7,193 nt of DNA from Coriobacteriales bacterium (GTDB lineage: Bacteria > Actinomycetota > Coriobacteriia > Coriobacteriales > UBA8131), in NCBI GenBank assembly GCA_031286975.1, contig JAITTM010000137.1, positions 1 to 7,193 on the forward strand. Reading direction: 5' to 3'. The notes beneath the pieces are model-generated. The model worked only from the letters and a program-made list of their open reading frames with translations. It was not told where the DNA came from and ran no database searches. Of the stretch, positions 1 to 6,687 are shown piece by piece. The translations under genes and the position numbers were made by a program. The number at the start of each line of letters is the position of its first letter. Position 1 is the first letter of the stretch.

Positions 1-126
1 CTGGGTGGGGAGATCTACGTCACCGGGCAACGGACCTATTTCTGTCTCTGGAACCCCGCAAGCTGGGAGGCATACCAGGAGCACCGCAAGACCCTGAGTC
101 TTATCCCCGACAAAGCGAAGAGCTGA
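1..126 (+). CDS. mraZ: MraZ, C-terminal fragment (5' end outside window)
   Basis: The first 41 codons are open in frame 1 and end in TGA at 124-126. They encode a segment with VTGQRTYFCLWNPASWEAY, which resembles the second AbrB-like (SpoVT/MraZ fold) half of MraZ, where family members read roughly 'V.G....FE.W....WE.Y'. MraZ is a ring-forming DNA-binding protein that, in the species studied, binds repeats upstream of its own gene and controls the dcw cluster. The first half of the protein and its promoter lie upstream of the window, so the operator cannot be seen. It sits directly before rsmH, 20 bp away, which is the usual dcw arrangement and strengthens the call. The tail after the domain is short and ends in a charged DKAKS stretch. 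The identification rests on about 25 informative residues plus synteny. Confidence 0.82.
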   Translation: MGGEIYVTGQRTYFCLWNPASWEAYQEHRKTLSLIPDKAKS

Positions 127-138
127 GTCGGTACAGAT

Positions 139-143
139 GAGGA
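139..143 (+). promoter_or_regulatory. Shine-Dalgarno supporting the TTG start of rsmH
   Basis: GAGGA lies 3 nt before the TTG at 147. An in-frame TGA at 138-140 rules out any start further upstream. The next in-frame ATG (180) falls inside the conserved HIPVM motif and would remove the family N-terminus. The TTG is therefore the only sensible start. The spacing is rather short, so initiation may be modest or helped by coupling to mraZ. Confidence 0.6.
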
Positions 144-146
144 ACC

Positions 147-1097
147 TTGAGAGCTGAATATCGGCATATACCCGTTATGCTCCAGCAATGCAGGGAGGCG
201 CTGGCCCTACAACCGGGTCAGGTTCTTTGTGATTGCACCTTGGGGGGAGCAGGCCATTCGCTCCTGCTTGCGCAGGATATCACCCCCGATGGTCTTCTCA
301 TCGGCATCGATCAGGATGCGATGGCACTTGAAGCTGCATCAAGCCGTCTCAAGAGCGCCCACCCAGACCTCAAGGTACTCACCTTGCAGGGCAATTTCTC
401 ACAGCTGGACACCCTTTTGCTCGAGGCGCAGGTTCCCGGTATCGACGGGTTCCTCTTCGACCTCGGAGTCAGCTCGCCACAACTCGATATTCCCGCCAGG
501 GGCTTCTCGTACGCACAGGATGCCCCCTTGGATATGCGGATGGATCCAGGTAACCAGACCCTAACCGCAGCAGAGATCGTCAACACCAAAAACGAAGCAG
601 ATCTCGCCTGGATCATCCGCACCTATGGTGAAGAGCCTTGGGCCGCGCGCATCGCGCAGTTCATCGTCAAGGAGCGCAACCGCCAGCCCATCCAGACAAC
701 CGGCCAATTGGTTGCGCTCATCAGGGCGGCGATACCCCAAAGCGCCCGCAAGACACGGGGCAACCCCGCCAAGCGCACCTTTCAAAGCCTGCGCATCGCA
801 ACCAACGACGAGCTGGGTGTCCTTGAATCCGGCCTGGAGGCAGCAATCAGGTGGCTTAACCCCCAGGGGAGGATCGCTGTGATCAGCTATCACTCCCTCG
901 AGGATCGCATCGTCAAGGAGAGCTTCACGCGAGCACAAACGGGCTGCATCTGTCCGCCGGAACTTCCGGTGTGCATCTGCGGACATACGCCGATACTCAA
1001 AGCACTCACCAAACGGCCGCTGGTTCCTACCAGCGCTGAGATCGAGGAGAACCCTCGCAGCAAGAGCGCGAAGCTGCGGGTGGCGCAAAGACTGTAG
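147..1097 (+). CDS. rsmH: 16S rRNA (cytosine(1402)-N4)-methyltransferase RsmH
   Basis: RsmH (formerly MraW) uses S-adenosylmethionine to N4-methylate C1402 in the decoding centre of 16S rRNA and acts in the cytoplasm. At 316 aa it is close to the E. coli protein (313 aa). Visible family motifs, in order, are HIPVM (7-11), the SAM-binding loop CTLGGAGHS (30-38), GIDQD (53-57), DLGVSSPQLD (105-114), RGFSY (118-122) with PLDMRMDP (127-134), GEEPWAARIA (161-170), NPAKRTFQSLRIATNDEL (206-223), the ISYHSLEDRIVK block (246-257) and the C-terminal NPRSKSAKLRV (302-312). Start is TTG, chosen because an in-frame stop lies just upstream and HIPVM must be kept. An unusual segment at 267-278 holds four cysteines as CxC-x6-CxC. 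It lies between mraZ and ftsL, its standard dcw position, and probably shares their transcript. Confidence 0.97.
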   Translation: MRAEYRHIPVMLQQCREALALQPGQVLCDCTLGGAGHSLLLAQDITPDGLLIGIDQDAMALEAASSRLKSAHPDLKVLTLQGNFSQLDTLLLEAQVPGIDGFLFDLGVSSPQLDIPARGFSYAQDAPLDMRMDPGNQTLTAAEIVNTKNEADLAWIIRTYGEEPWAARIAQFIVKERNRQPIQTTGQLVALIRAAIPQSARKTRGNPAKRTFQSLRIATNDELGVLESGLEAAIRWLNPQGRIAVISYHSLEDRIVKESFTRAQTGCICPPELPVCICGHTPILKALTKRPLVPTSAEIEENPRSKSAKLRVAQRL

Positions 1098-1159
1098 TAG
1101 GCAAGGTAGGCATCAGCAAGCAGCACGGCGCTACACAGGTGTACAGGCAAACGTAACAG

Positions 1160-1179
1160 AAGCTCGATAAACGGAGCTT
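1160..1179 (+). other. short inverted repeat in the rsmH-ftsL gap
   Basis: AAGCTC (1160-1165) and GAGCTT (1174-1179) are perfect 6-bp inverted arms around an 8-nt loop, GATAAACG. This is in the 109-bp gap between rsmH and ftsL, the longest non-coding stretch in the window. There is no T-run after it, so it does not look like an intrinsic terminator. It could be a small RNA hairpin or an operator half-site pair, or chance. I see no convincing -35/-10 pair in the gap. Confidence 0.3.
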
Positions 1180-1206
1180 AAACAGAACAGAAGGTATACA
1201 ACGGAC

Positions 1207-1608
1207 ATGGCACAGGCAGCACGGGCATATCAGCAACAGCCACAACGGCGCATCCATGAGGTTCAGCGCCCACCTTTGCGGGTGGTGCCCGGCAGGCCGC
1301 AGCATGACCCCGCGCTCAAGCCGCTGGGCTCCCTTGCCTGGTCTTGCTTCAAGATCGCCATCGTCGTGATGCTCTTCTTAGGGCTCGTGCTTGCAGTGCG
1401 CGTTGCCATCACCACGCAGATAGTCTCGACGATGATGGCCTCGGAGCAGATCACGGAGCAGATCGCGGATGCTCGCGCCGTGGGTCTTGAGCTCGAGGTG
1501 CAGCACGCGATAGCCACCAATCCCACCCACATACAGGAGATCGCCGGCACCGATCTAGGCATGGCTCCTGCTCCCACGGTCACCTATCTCGATATCTCAA
1601 ACGAGTAG
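1207..1608 (+). CDS. ftsL: FtsL-like bitopic cell division protein
   Basis: This 133-aa protein has the layout of FtsL/DivIC-type septum proteins. A basic, Gln/Pro-rich cytoplasmic tail (about 1-45) is followed by one membrane segment (about 48-66, KIAIVVMLFLGLVLAV). Next comes a short extracytoplasmic helix likely to form a coiled coil (about 70-102, SEQITEQIADAR). The C-terminal part reads NPTHIQEIAGTDLGM (105-119), like the 'P..IE.IA...LGM' signature of FtsL/FtsB/DivIC. Family members recruit and activate the FtsW-FtsI synthase through an FtsQLB-type complex. Start is ATG with AGAAGG at 1189-1194 upstream; an in-frame TAA at 1168-1170 blocks any longer reading. It lies just before the septal PBP, where ftsL is found in most dcw clusters. 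Sequence conservation in this family is low, so the call rests on topology, the C-terminal motif and position. DivIC/FtsB-type naming is the alternative. Confidence 0.82.
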   Translation: MAQAARAYQQQPQRRIHEVQRPPLRVVPGRPQHDPALKPLGSLAWSCFKIAIVVMLFLGLVLAVRVAITTQIVSTMMASEQITEQIADARAVGLELEVQHAIATNPTHIQEIAGTDLGMAPAPTVTYLDISNE

Positions 1609-1615
1609 GCGCGCC

Positions 1616-3583
1616 ATGGGCAGCAGGGATTACCGTACGCCACCGCGTGCGGCGCAAAGAACCCCCCAGCAAAAGCCTCCGAGGAAACCTGAGCCGGTGC
1701 TTAAGGGCTCAGGCAAGGTGCAGGGCTCGAACAGGGACCGCTGGATACTGGCGGTCTTTGTCCTGTTGGCAGTGATTGTGCTGGGGCGACTCTGGTGGTT
1801 GCAGGTAGTCGAGGCAAGCATGCTGAGTGCTCAGGCACACGCGCAACGCACCAACACCATCGAGGTGCAGGCGCGGCGCGGTACCATCTATGACCGCAAC
1901 GGCAACCCTCTGGCAACCAGCGTCGAGGCAACCACCATCTACGCAAACCCAAACGAGATCATCGACCCTGCCGCCACTGCCCAGATACTCACAGAGATCG
2001 TGGGCGGTGACACAGCGGAGTACCAGAAGATACTGACCTCCGGTGGCGAGAAGGACACCTTTGTCTACGTGCTCAAAAAAGGCGACCCCGCGCTTGCCCA
2101 GCAGCTCCAGGAGCGCGACCTCGTGCTCCAGCAGCAGATAAAGGATGCCCACCCCAACGAGAATCTGACCGCAGAACAGCAGCGCACCGCCCTGTATGGC
2201 GTCCACTTTCTGCCTGACTCCAAACGCGTCTACCCCTACGGACAGATAGGGGCGCAGATTCTGGGCTCGGTGAATGTCGATAACGAGGGCGTCTTTGGGC
2301 TTGAGCTGATGTACGACAGCGTGCTGCGCGGCACCAATGGGCAGATCGTCGAGGAGCGCGGCAAGGATCTCACTCCCATGGTGGGCGGCACGCAGGTGAC
2401 CACCCCCGCCGTTGACGGCCAGGACATCATAATCACCCTCGATATCGACCTGCAGCAGTTTGTTGAAACCGAGCTCGCGCGCGTGGGCGCCGAGCGCGCG
2501 TCAGACGACGGCAGCGCGCTGGTGCTTGATGCGGCGACGGGCGAGATATACGCGGCAGCCTCGTTGCCGCTCTATGATGTGGAGAGCCTGACACAGGAGC
2601 AGATCGAGAAGGGCGCCACCAACCTCAAGCCTATTACCAGCCAATATGAGCCCGGCTCCGTTTTCAAGGCAGCCACAGCCGCCGCCGCACTCGAACAGAA
2701 CGTCATGCAGCCCGACACGCCCATCATCGAGGTTCCGGCAGCGCTCGACATCCACGGCAGCATCGTCACCGATTCGCATCCGCGCGATGCCGAGGATATG
2801 TCGCTTCGCACCATCATCATGGAGTCGTCCAACATCGGGGTGAGCCTGGTCGAGCGCGAGATAGGCGATGCGACCTTCCATGAGTACCTCACCAAATACG
2901 GGTTTGGGCAACCGACCCACGTCGATTTTCCCTACGAGGCAACCGGTCTTCTGGCTCCCCTTGACGGTTGGGTGCCCATACAGGCTGCGAACATCTCCTT
3001 TGGGCAGGGCGTCGCGGCAAGTCCCCTGCAGATCGCGAGTTTCTATGGTGCCATCGCCAACGACGGCCTCAAGATGCAGCCGCATTTTCTGCTCGCCTAC
3101 CCCTACTCGGATACGCCCCCGAGCTATACCAGTGAGCAGATCATGACACCCGCTACGGCTACGGAGCTCACCAGTATCCTGCGCTCGGTGGTAACTGATG
3201 GAACCGGCACGCGCTCCGCTGTGGAGGGCTACGCGACGGCGGGCAAAACGGGCACCGCCGAGAAGGCGGCAGAGACAGGCGGCTACCTGGAGAACTACTA
3301 TGTCGTCTCCTTTGCGGGCTTTTTTACCGAGGCACCCAGCAAGTTTGTCTGCCTTACCACCATGGATAACCCCCTCGGCGCGGAGGGTAATGCTCCCACA
3401 CAGCCGCTGTTTGCCGCGATCATGAAGTTCGCGGCCACACACTACGGTATCCTGCCCGACGAGTTGACGCAGGGCAGCCCTGCCCAGACGGATCAGGGGG
3501 GCACGGCGCAAACACCTGTTGGCGAGACAACCGAGCCGCCACAACAAGATGCCGCTCCCACGGGAGGCTCAAGTGATGGATAA
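1616..3583 (+). CDS. ftsI: septal peptidoglycan transpeptidase, class B PBP (FtsI/PBP3 type)
   Basis: This 655-aa class B penicillin-binding protein forms peptide cross-links at the septum and would be a beta-lactam target. Residues 1-41 are a basic, Pro/Gln-rich cytoplasmic tail, and 43-64 form the single membrane anchor. The pedestal domain starts with RRGTIYDRNG (88-97) and includes RVYPYGQIGAQILG (204-217) and NEGVFGLE (223-230). The transpeptidase domain follows with the three catalytic motifs: S348-V-F-K351 (SxxK, acyl-enzyme serine) in EPGSVFK, S404-S-N406 (SxN) and K544-T-G546 (KTG) in AGKTGTAEK. The FGQG-ASPLQIA stretch (462-474) is also typical. About 40 residues of Pro/Gln/Thr/Gly-rich tail (616-655) close the protein and no PASTA repeats are present. 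ATG lies 7 bp after the ftsL stop with only a weak Shine-Dalgarno, so coupling to ftsL translation is likely. It is longer than E. coli PBP3 (588 aa), through the tails and a Gln-rich insertion around 158-195. Confidence 0.95.
   Translation: MGSRDYRTPPRAAQRTPQQKPPRKPEPVLKGSGKVQGSNRDRWILAVFVLLAVIVLGRLWWLQVVEASMLSAQAHAQRTNTIEVQARRGTIYDRNGNPLATSVEATTIYANPNEIIDPAATAQILTEIVGGDTAEYQKILTSGGEKDTFVYVLKKGDPALAQQLQERDLVLQQQIKDAHPNENLTAEQQRTALYGVHFLPDSKRVYPYGQIGAQILGSVNVDNEGVFGLELMYDSVLRGTNGQIVEERGKDLTPMVGGTQVTTPAVDGQDIIITLDIDLQQFVETELARVGAERASDDGSALVLDAATGEIYAAASLPLYDVESLTQEQIEKGATNLKPITSQYEPGSVFKAATAAAALEQNVMQPDTPIIEVPAALDIHGSIVTDSHPRDAEDMSLRTIIMESSNIGVSLVEREIGDATFHEYLTKYGFGQPTHVDFPYEATGLLAPLDGWVPIQAANISFGQGVAASPLQIASFYGAIANDGLKMQPHFLLAYPYSDTPPSYTSEQIMTPATATELTSILRSVVTDGTGTRSAVEGYATAGKTGTAEKAAETGGYLENYYVVSFAGFFTEAPSKFVCLTTMDNPLGAEGNAPTQPLFAAIMKFAATHYGILPDELTQGSPAQTDQGGTAQTPVGETTEPPQQDAAPTGGSSDG
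3562..3567 (+). promoter_or_regulatory. strong Shine-Dalgarno inside the ftsI 3' end
   Basis: GGGAGG lies 8 nt before an out-of-frame ATG at 3576, inside the last codons of ftsI. It matches the consensus better than the sites in front of most annotated starts in this window. It would load ribosomes on the mini-ORF that runs to the murE start. It could also be chance, since the ftsI tail here is rich in Gly codons. Confidence 0.4.
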
Positions 3584-3638
3584 TGAGACGTGCACACGGG
3601 GCACACCTGAAAGTATAGGGAACGGGGATCAGCGCTGA
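3576..3638 (+). CDS. 20-codon mini-ORF bridging ftsI and murE (hypothetical)
   Basis: ATG at 3576 overlaps the last 8 nt of ftsI in another frame. The frame stays open for 20 codons and stops at TGA 3636-3638, which shares its A with the murE ATG (TGATG). The peptide begins MDNETC and ends GDQR. It is hydrophilic and has no membrane segment or recognisable family. GGGAGG 8 nt upstream is a good ribosome binding site; an in-frame GTG (3573) or ATG (3549) could also serve. The fit at both ends suggests a translational coupler that carries ribosomes from ftsI to murE across the 54-bp gap, but an accidental open frame of this length is quite possible in GC-rich DNA. No function is claimed for the peptide. 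Confidence 0.3.
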   Translation: MDNETCTRGTPESIGNGDQR

Positions 3639-5257
3639 TGACAGCCAAGTCAGTTGAAACACTCTTTGCCGGGCAGGACTACACTCTCAGCCTCACGGAC
3701 GCCGATGCTGCCTCTAAGGGCAGCACCAAAGGCAGTGCCGATGACAGCCTTGAGGGCAACACCGCTCAGCAGCTCGCCATACAGGACATCGCCTACCGCT
3801 CGGATGCCGTCCGTCCCGGCAGCATCTTCTTCTGCGTGGTGGGTGCCAAAAGCGACGGTCACCACTTTGCTGCCGATGCCGCCGCGCGCGGAGCCGTAGC
3901 GCTCGCCGTGCAGCATCCCGTTGCGGTCGACCTGCCGCAGGTCACGCTTGCCAATACGCGCCTCTCCCTCGCGCTGAGCTCCAGCGCTCTGTTCGACCAG
4001 CCCTCCCGCAGCCTGTCTGTCGTGGGCATCACGGGCACCAACGGCAAGACCACCACCAGCTACCTGGTAGATTGGATCTTGCGCCAAGCCTTCAAGACAA
4101 CCGGGGAGAAAACCGGGCTTATCGGCACCGTCGAGACGCGCATCGGCTCCACCGTGCTACCCTCTGAGCATACGACGCCCGAAAGCTACGACCTGCAAAA
4201 GCTCCTGAGTCGCATGCAGCGCTCAGGGCTCACCCACGTGACGATGGAGGTCTCAAGCCACGCCATCGCGCTTGACCGCGTTGCCGGAACCGAGTTCGCC
4301 GTGGTGGCCTTCAGCAACCTCACGCAGGATCACCTTGATTTTCACCCTGATATGGAGAGCTACTTTAACGCCAAGGCAAAGCTCTTTGCGAGCCCCCTGG
4401 CACGCGCGCGCGTCATAGACATCGATGGATCGTATGGCGCAAGGCTCGCCCAGCGCTGTACCGAAGCCGGCCACAAAGTCCTGACCTGCGGTTTTGCCAC
4501 GCAGGCGGCGGTGCGGGCAACCCAGGTAAGCTATCGCGCGGACGCCACCCAGCTCACGGTGTTGACCCCGCAGGGGGAGATAAGCTTCAGCTACCCTCTT
4601 ATCGGCAGCTTCAACGTCAGCAACGTACTTCTGGCGCTGGCGATAAGCCTGGAGCTTGGACTTTCCTTGCCGGGCATCGTGCAGGCATTGGAGCAGGTTC
4701 CGCAGATACCGGGGCGTCTTGAGCGCGTTTTGCCTACGGGGGCAGGTGCCCATCTGCCCGTCAAGCTCTTTGTCGACTACGCACACACGCCCGACTCCAT
4801 AAGCAAAGCGCTTGCGGCGCTTGCCGCCATCCGGACGGGACGCATGGGCATCGTCTTTGGCTGCGGCGGCGACCGCGATGCCAGCAAGCGCCCCCTCATG
4901 GGCGCGGCGGCGAGGGCGGCAGATTTTGCCGTGGTGACCAGCGACAACCCCCGCAGCGAGGATCCTCTTGCCATCATCGCTGACATCCTGCCCGGTATGG
5001 CGGGCTTTGAGGAGCATTACACGGTCGAGCCTGACCGCCGCCGCGCCATAGCCTGTGCCCTTGCCCAGGCAGCGCCAGGCGACTTCATCCTGCTTGCCGG
5101 CAAAGGCCACGAGGATTACCAGCTGGTGGGGCAGGAGAAGCTTACTTTTGACGACCGCGTTGTTGCCGCGCAGGAGATGGACCGTCTGGCTACACAGGCG
5201 AGCTTTGCCCACCCGTCTGCGCAGGCCACTCTTGTCGGGGGTGGGCCATGCGTCTGA
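3638..5257 (+). CDS. murE: UDP-MurNAc-tripeptide synthetase MurE (probably meso-DAP-adding)
   Basis: MurE is the cytoplasmic ATP-dependent ligase that adds the third residue to UDP-MurNAc-L-Ala-D-Glu. The 539-aa product shows all three Mur-ligase domains. The N-terminal UDP-binding domain has IAYRSDAVRPGSIFFC (51-66). The central ATPase has GITGTNGKTTT (130-140), TTPE (179-182), EVSSHAIALDRV (204-215), NLTQDHLDFH (227-236) and the lysine expected to be carbamylated, K246, in YFNAKAKLF. The C-terminal domain has DYAHTPDSI (380-388), FGCGGDRDASKRPLMG (407-422), DNPRSEDP (436-443) and AGKGHE (487-492). The DNPR arginine normally contacts meso-diaminopimelate, whereas lysine-adding enzymes usually differ there; some exceptions exist, so this is a prediction. 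Start is ATG with GGGGA 9 nt upstream. Residues about 20-43 are a low-complexity Ser/Ala/Asp/Gly insertion with a KGST-KGSA repeat. At 539 aa it is longer than E. coli MurE (495 aa), partly through this segment. The 3' end overlaps murF by 10 nt. Confidence 0.97.
   Translation: MTAKSVETLFAGQDYTLSLTDADAASKGSTKGSADDSLEGNTAQQLAIQDIAYRSDAVRPGSIFFCVVGAKSDGHHFAADAAARGAVALAVQHPVAVDLPQVTLANTRLSLALSSSALFDQPSRSLSVVGITGTNGKTTTSYLVDWILRQAFKTTGEKTGLIGTVETRIGSTVLPSEHTTPESYDLQKLLSRMQRSGLTHVTMEVSSHAIALDRVAGTEFAVVAFSNLTQDHLDFHPDMESYFNAKAKLFASPLARARVIDIDGSYGARLAQRCTEAGHKVLTCGFATQAAVRATQVSYRADATQLTVLTPQGEISFSYPLIGSFNVSNVLLALAISLELGLSLPGIVQALEQVPQIPGRLERVLPTGAGAHLPVKLFVDYAHTPDSISKALAALAAIRTGRMGIVFGCGGDRDASKRPLMGAAARAADFAVVTSDNPRSEDPLAIIADILPGMAGFEEHYTVEPDRRRAIACALAQAAPGDFILLAGKGHEDYQLVGQEKLTFDDRVVAAQEMDRLATQASFAHPSAQATLVGGGPCV
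3716..3739 (+). repeat. imperfect 12-bp tandem repeat in murE
   Basis: AAGGGCAGCACC (3716-3727) is followed at once by AAAGGCAGTGCC (3728-3739). The copies differ at three positions and encode KGST then KGSA, residues 27-34 of MurE. Two in-frame copies inside a low-complexity linker point to a small duplication. Unit length is a multiple of three, so copy number could change without breaking the gene. Confidence 0.65.
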
Positions 5258-6687
5258 ACATCGAGCAGATCACCCGCATCTCCGGCGCAAAACTGGTGCA
5301 GCAGGCGGCTACACCTGCCGTGCCACTTACGCAGTTGACCTGGGATTCCCGCGCCGTCCAACCGGGTTCGCTCTTCCTGGCGCTGCAAGGTGAGCGCCAC
5401 AACGGCAACGACTATCTTATCCCCGCACTCGATGCCGGGGCTGCGGGCGTGCTGGCAAGCCGCCTTACCACTGCTGCCGAGCGGGCGCACGCCGCCGCAA
5501 AGGGCGCGGCCATCCTTGAGGTTGCCAACGCCCAGCAGGCGCTTGAAAACCTCGCGTGCGGGCAGCGGAGCCTGCTGGGCGCGCGCGTCATCGGGCTCAC
5601 AGGCTCGAGCGGCAAGACCACCACCAAGGATCTGGTTGCGGCGGTTGCGGCACAGGGCTTTAACACTGTGGCGACCGCGGGCAACCACAACAACGAGCTG
5701 GGTGTGCCTGCCACAATCCTGCGCGCGGATCCCGACACGCAGGTGCTTATCACCGAGATGGGTATGCGCGGCATCGGGCAGATCGCCGCGCTTTGCGCCA
5801 TCGCCTTGCCCCGCATCGGCATCATCACCAATATCGGCGTCGCCCATCTGGAACTGCTGGGCAGCCGCGAGAACATCGCCCGCGCCAAGGCCGAGCTCAT
5901 CGAGGCTCTGCCCGATAACACCGGCATCGCGATCCTTAACGGTGACGACCCCTTTACGCCCTTTATCCGCCAGGTGGCAGACACGCAGGGGCGCTCCATT
6001 GCCGTCTACAGCTACGGTCTTGGGCGACAGAACGACCTGCGGGCGCACAATATCAGCTACAATGATCAGGGGCAGGCGCGCTTCGACCTGTGCATGCCCA
6101 ACGCGAGCCAGACCCCTGTTGCGCTCGCTTTGCAAGGGGAGCATAACGTATACAATGCCCTCGCCGCGGCCACTGCCGGTTGGGTGCTGGGTCTGGATAC
6201 GCCAGCTATCGTCCAGGCATTACAGCAGGCGCAGGGTGCACCGATGCGTCAGGAGACTATCATCACGGCCACAGGAGTGCAGATCATCAACGATACCTAC
6301 AACGCCAACCCCGATTCGATGCGGGCGGCGTTGGCACTGTTGGGCAGGCTTTCGCCCGAGCGCCCGCATATCGCTGTGTTGGGCGACATGCTCGAGCTGG
6401 GTGCTGACGAGCTTGAGCAGCATTACGCCCTGGGGCAGCTGGCCGCTCAAAGTGGCCTTGCGCTGCTGCTTACCGTAGGGCAACGAGCCCGTTTGATCGC
6501 GCAGGGAGCCCGTGACGGAGGAATGAGCGCCGCCAGCGTCGTGCAGTGTGCGGATGTTGCCCAGGCGCTTCACGTGCTTGACCCGCACTCGCTTTCGCTT
6601 CTGGCACAGAAACCCGTCGTATTGGTCAAGGCTTCGCGCTCCCTGGAGTTGGAGCGCGTTGTGCAGGGAGTTGATGAGAAATGCTAG
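5248..6687 (+). CDS. murF: UDP-MurNAc-tripeptide:D-alanyl-D-alanine ligase MurF
   Basis: MurF joins D-Ala-D-Ala to the UDP-MurNAc-tripeptide, using ATP, to complete the cytoplasmic pentapeptide precursor. The 479-aa length fits the family (E. coli 452). The N-terminal domain has WDSRAVQPGSLFLAL (32-46), which is typical of MurE/MurF substrate-binding domains. The ATPase domain has the P-loop GSSGKTTTK (119-127), AGNHNNELGVP (144-154), TEMGMRGIGQI (169-179), ITNIGVAHLELLG (193-205) with NIARAKAEL (209-217), and ILNGDDP (229-235). The C-terminal domain has NDTYNANPDSM (348-358), VLGDMLELG (377-385) and VLVKASRSLELERVV (458-472). ATG lies inside the last codons of murE (10-nt overlap), with a GGGGG run 6 nt upstream, so translational coupling is likely. 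The last 7 nt overlap the mraY start. No catalytic motif is missing. Confidence 0.97.
   Translation: MRLNIEQITRISGAKLVQQAATPAVPLTQLTWDSRAVQPGSLFLALQGERHNGNDYLIPALDAGAAGVLASRLTTAAERAHAAAKGAAILEVANAQQALENLACGQRSLLGARVIGLTGSSGKTTTKDLVAAVAAQGFNTVATAGNHNNELGVPATILRADPDTQVLITEMGMRGIGQIAALCAIALPRIGIITNIGVAHLELLGSRENIARAKAELIEALPDNTGIAILNGDDPFTPFIRQVADTQGRSIAVYSYGLGRQNDLRAHNISYNDQGQARFDLCMPNASQTPVALALQGEHNVYNALAAATAGWVLGLDTPAIVQALQQAQGAPMRQETIITATGVQIINDTYNANPDSMRAALALLGRLSPERPHIAVLGDMLELGADELEQHYALGQLAAQSGLALLLTVGQRARLIAQGARDGGMSAASVVQCADVAQALHVLDPHSLSLLAQKPVVLVKASRSLELERVVQGVDEKC

Noticed and set aside
2..9. two adjacent TGGG units, resembling MraZ-binding repeats
   Set aside because: They are adjacent, inside the mraZ coding sequence, and encode Leu-Gly-Gly. 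Known MraZ boxes are spaced repeats upstream of mraZ.
137..157. seven-codon frame ATG...TGA over the rsmH start
   Set aside because: Too short to judge and easily random. It has no good ribosome binding site of its own.
2501..3547. 348-codon open frame on the minus strand opposite ftsI
   Set aside because: It is fully antisense to a gene with intact catalytic motifs. The translation is rich in Arg, Gly, Leu and Cys without any family motif, as expected for shadow frames in GC-rich coding DNA.
3592..3606. GCACAC direct repeat with a 3-nt spacer between ftsI and murE
   Set aside because: Six-base direct repeats are frequent by chance, and no element boundary or target duplication accompanies it.
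4253..5212. 319-codon open frame on the minus strand opposite murE
   Set aside because: Antisense to the conserved MurE core; no recognisable domain, and open only because of the codon bias of the plus-strand gene.
5116..6144. 342-codon open frame on the minus strand across the murE-murF junction
   Set aside because: It crosses two well-supported genes and has no family motif; a compositional shadow.
5390..6478. 362-codon plus-strand frame inside murF
   Set aside because: Its product is Arg/Ser/Pro/Cys-rich nonsense, while murF in the other frame has every Mur-ligase motif.
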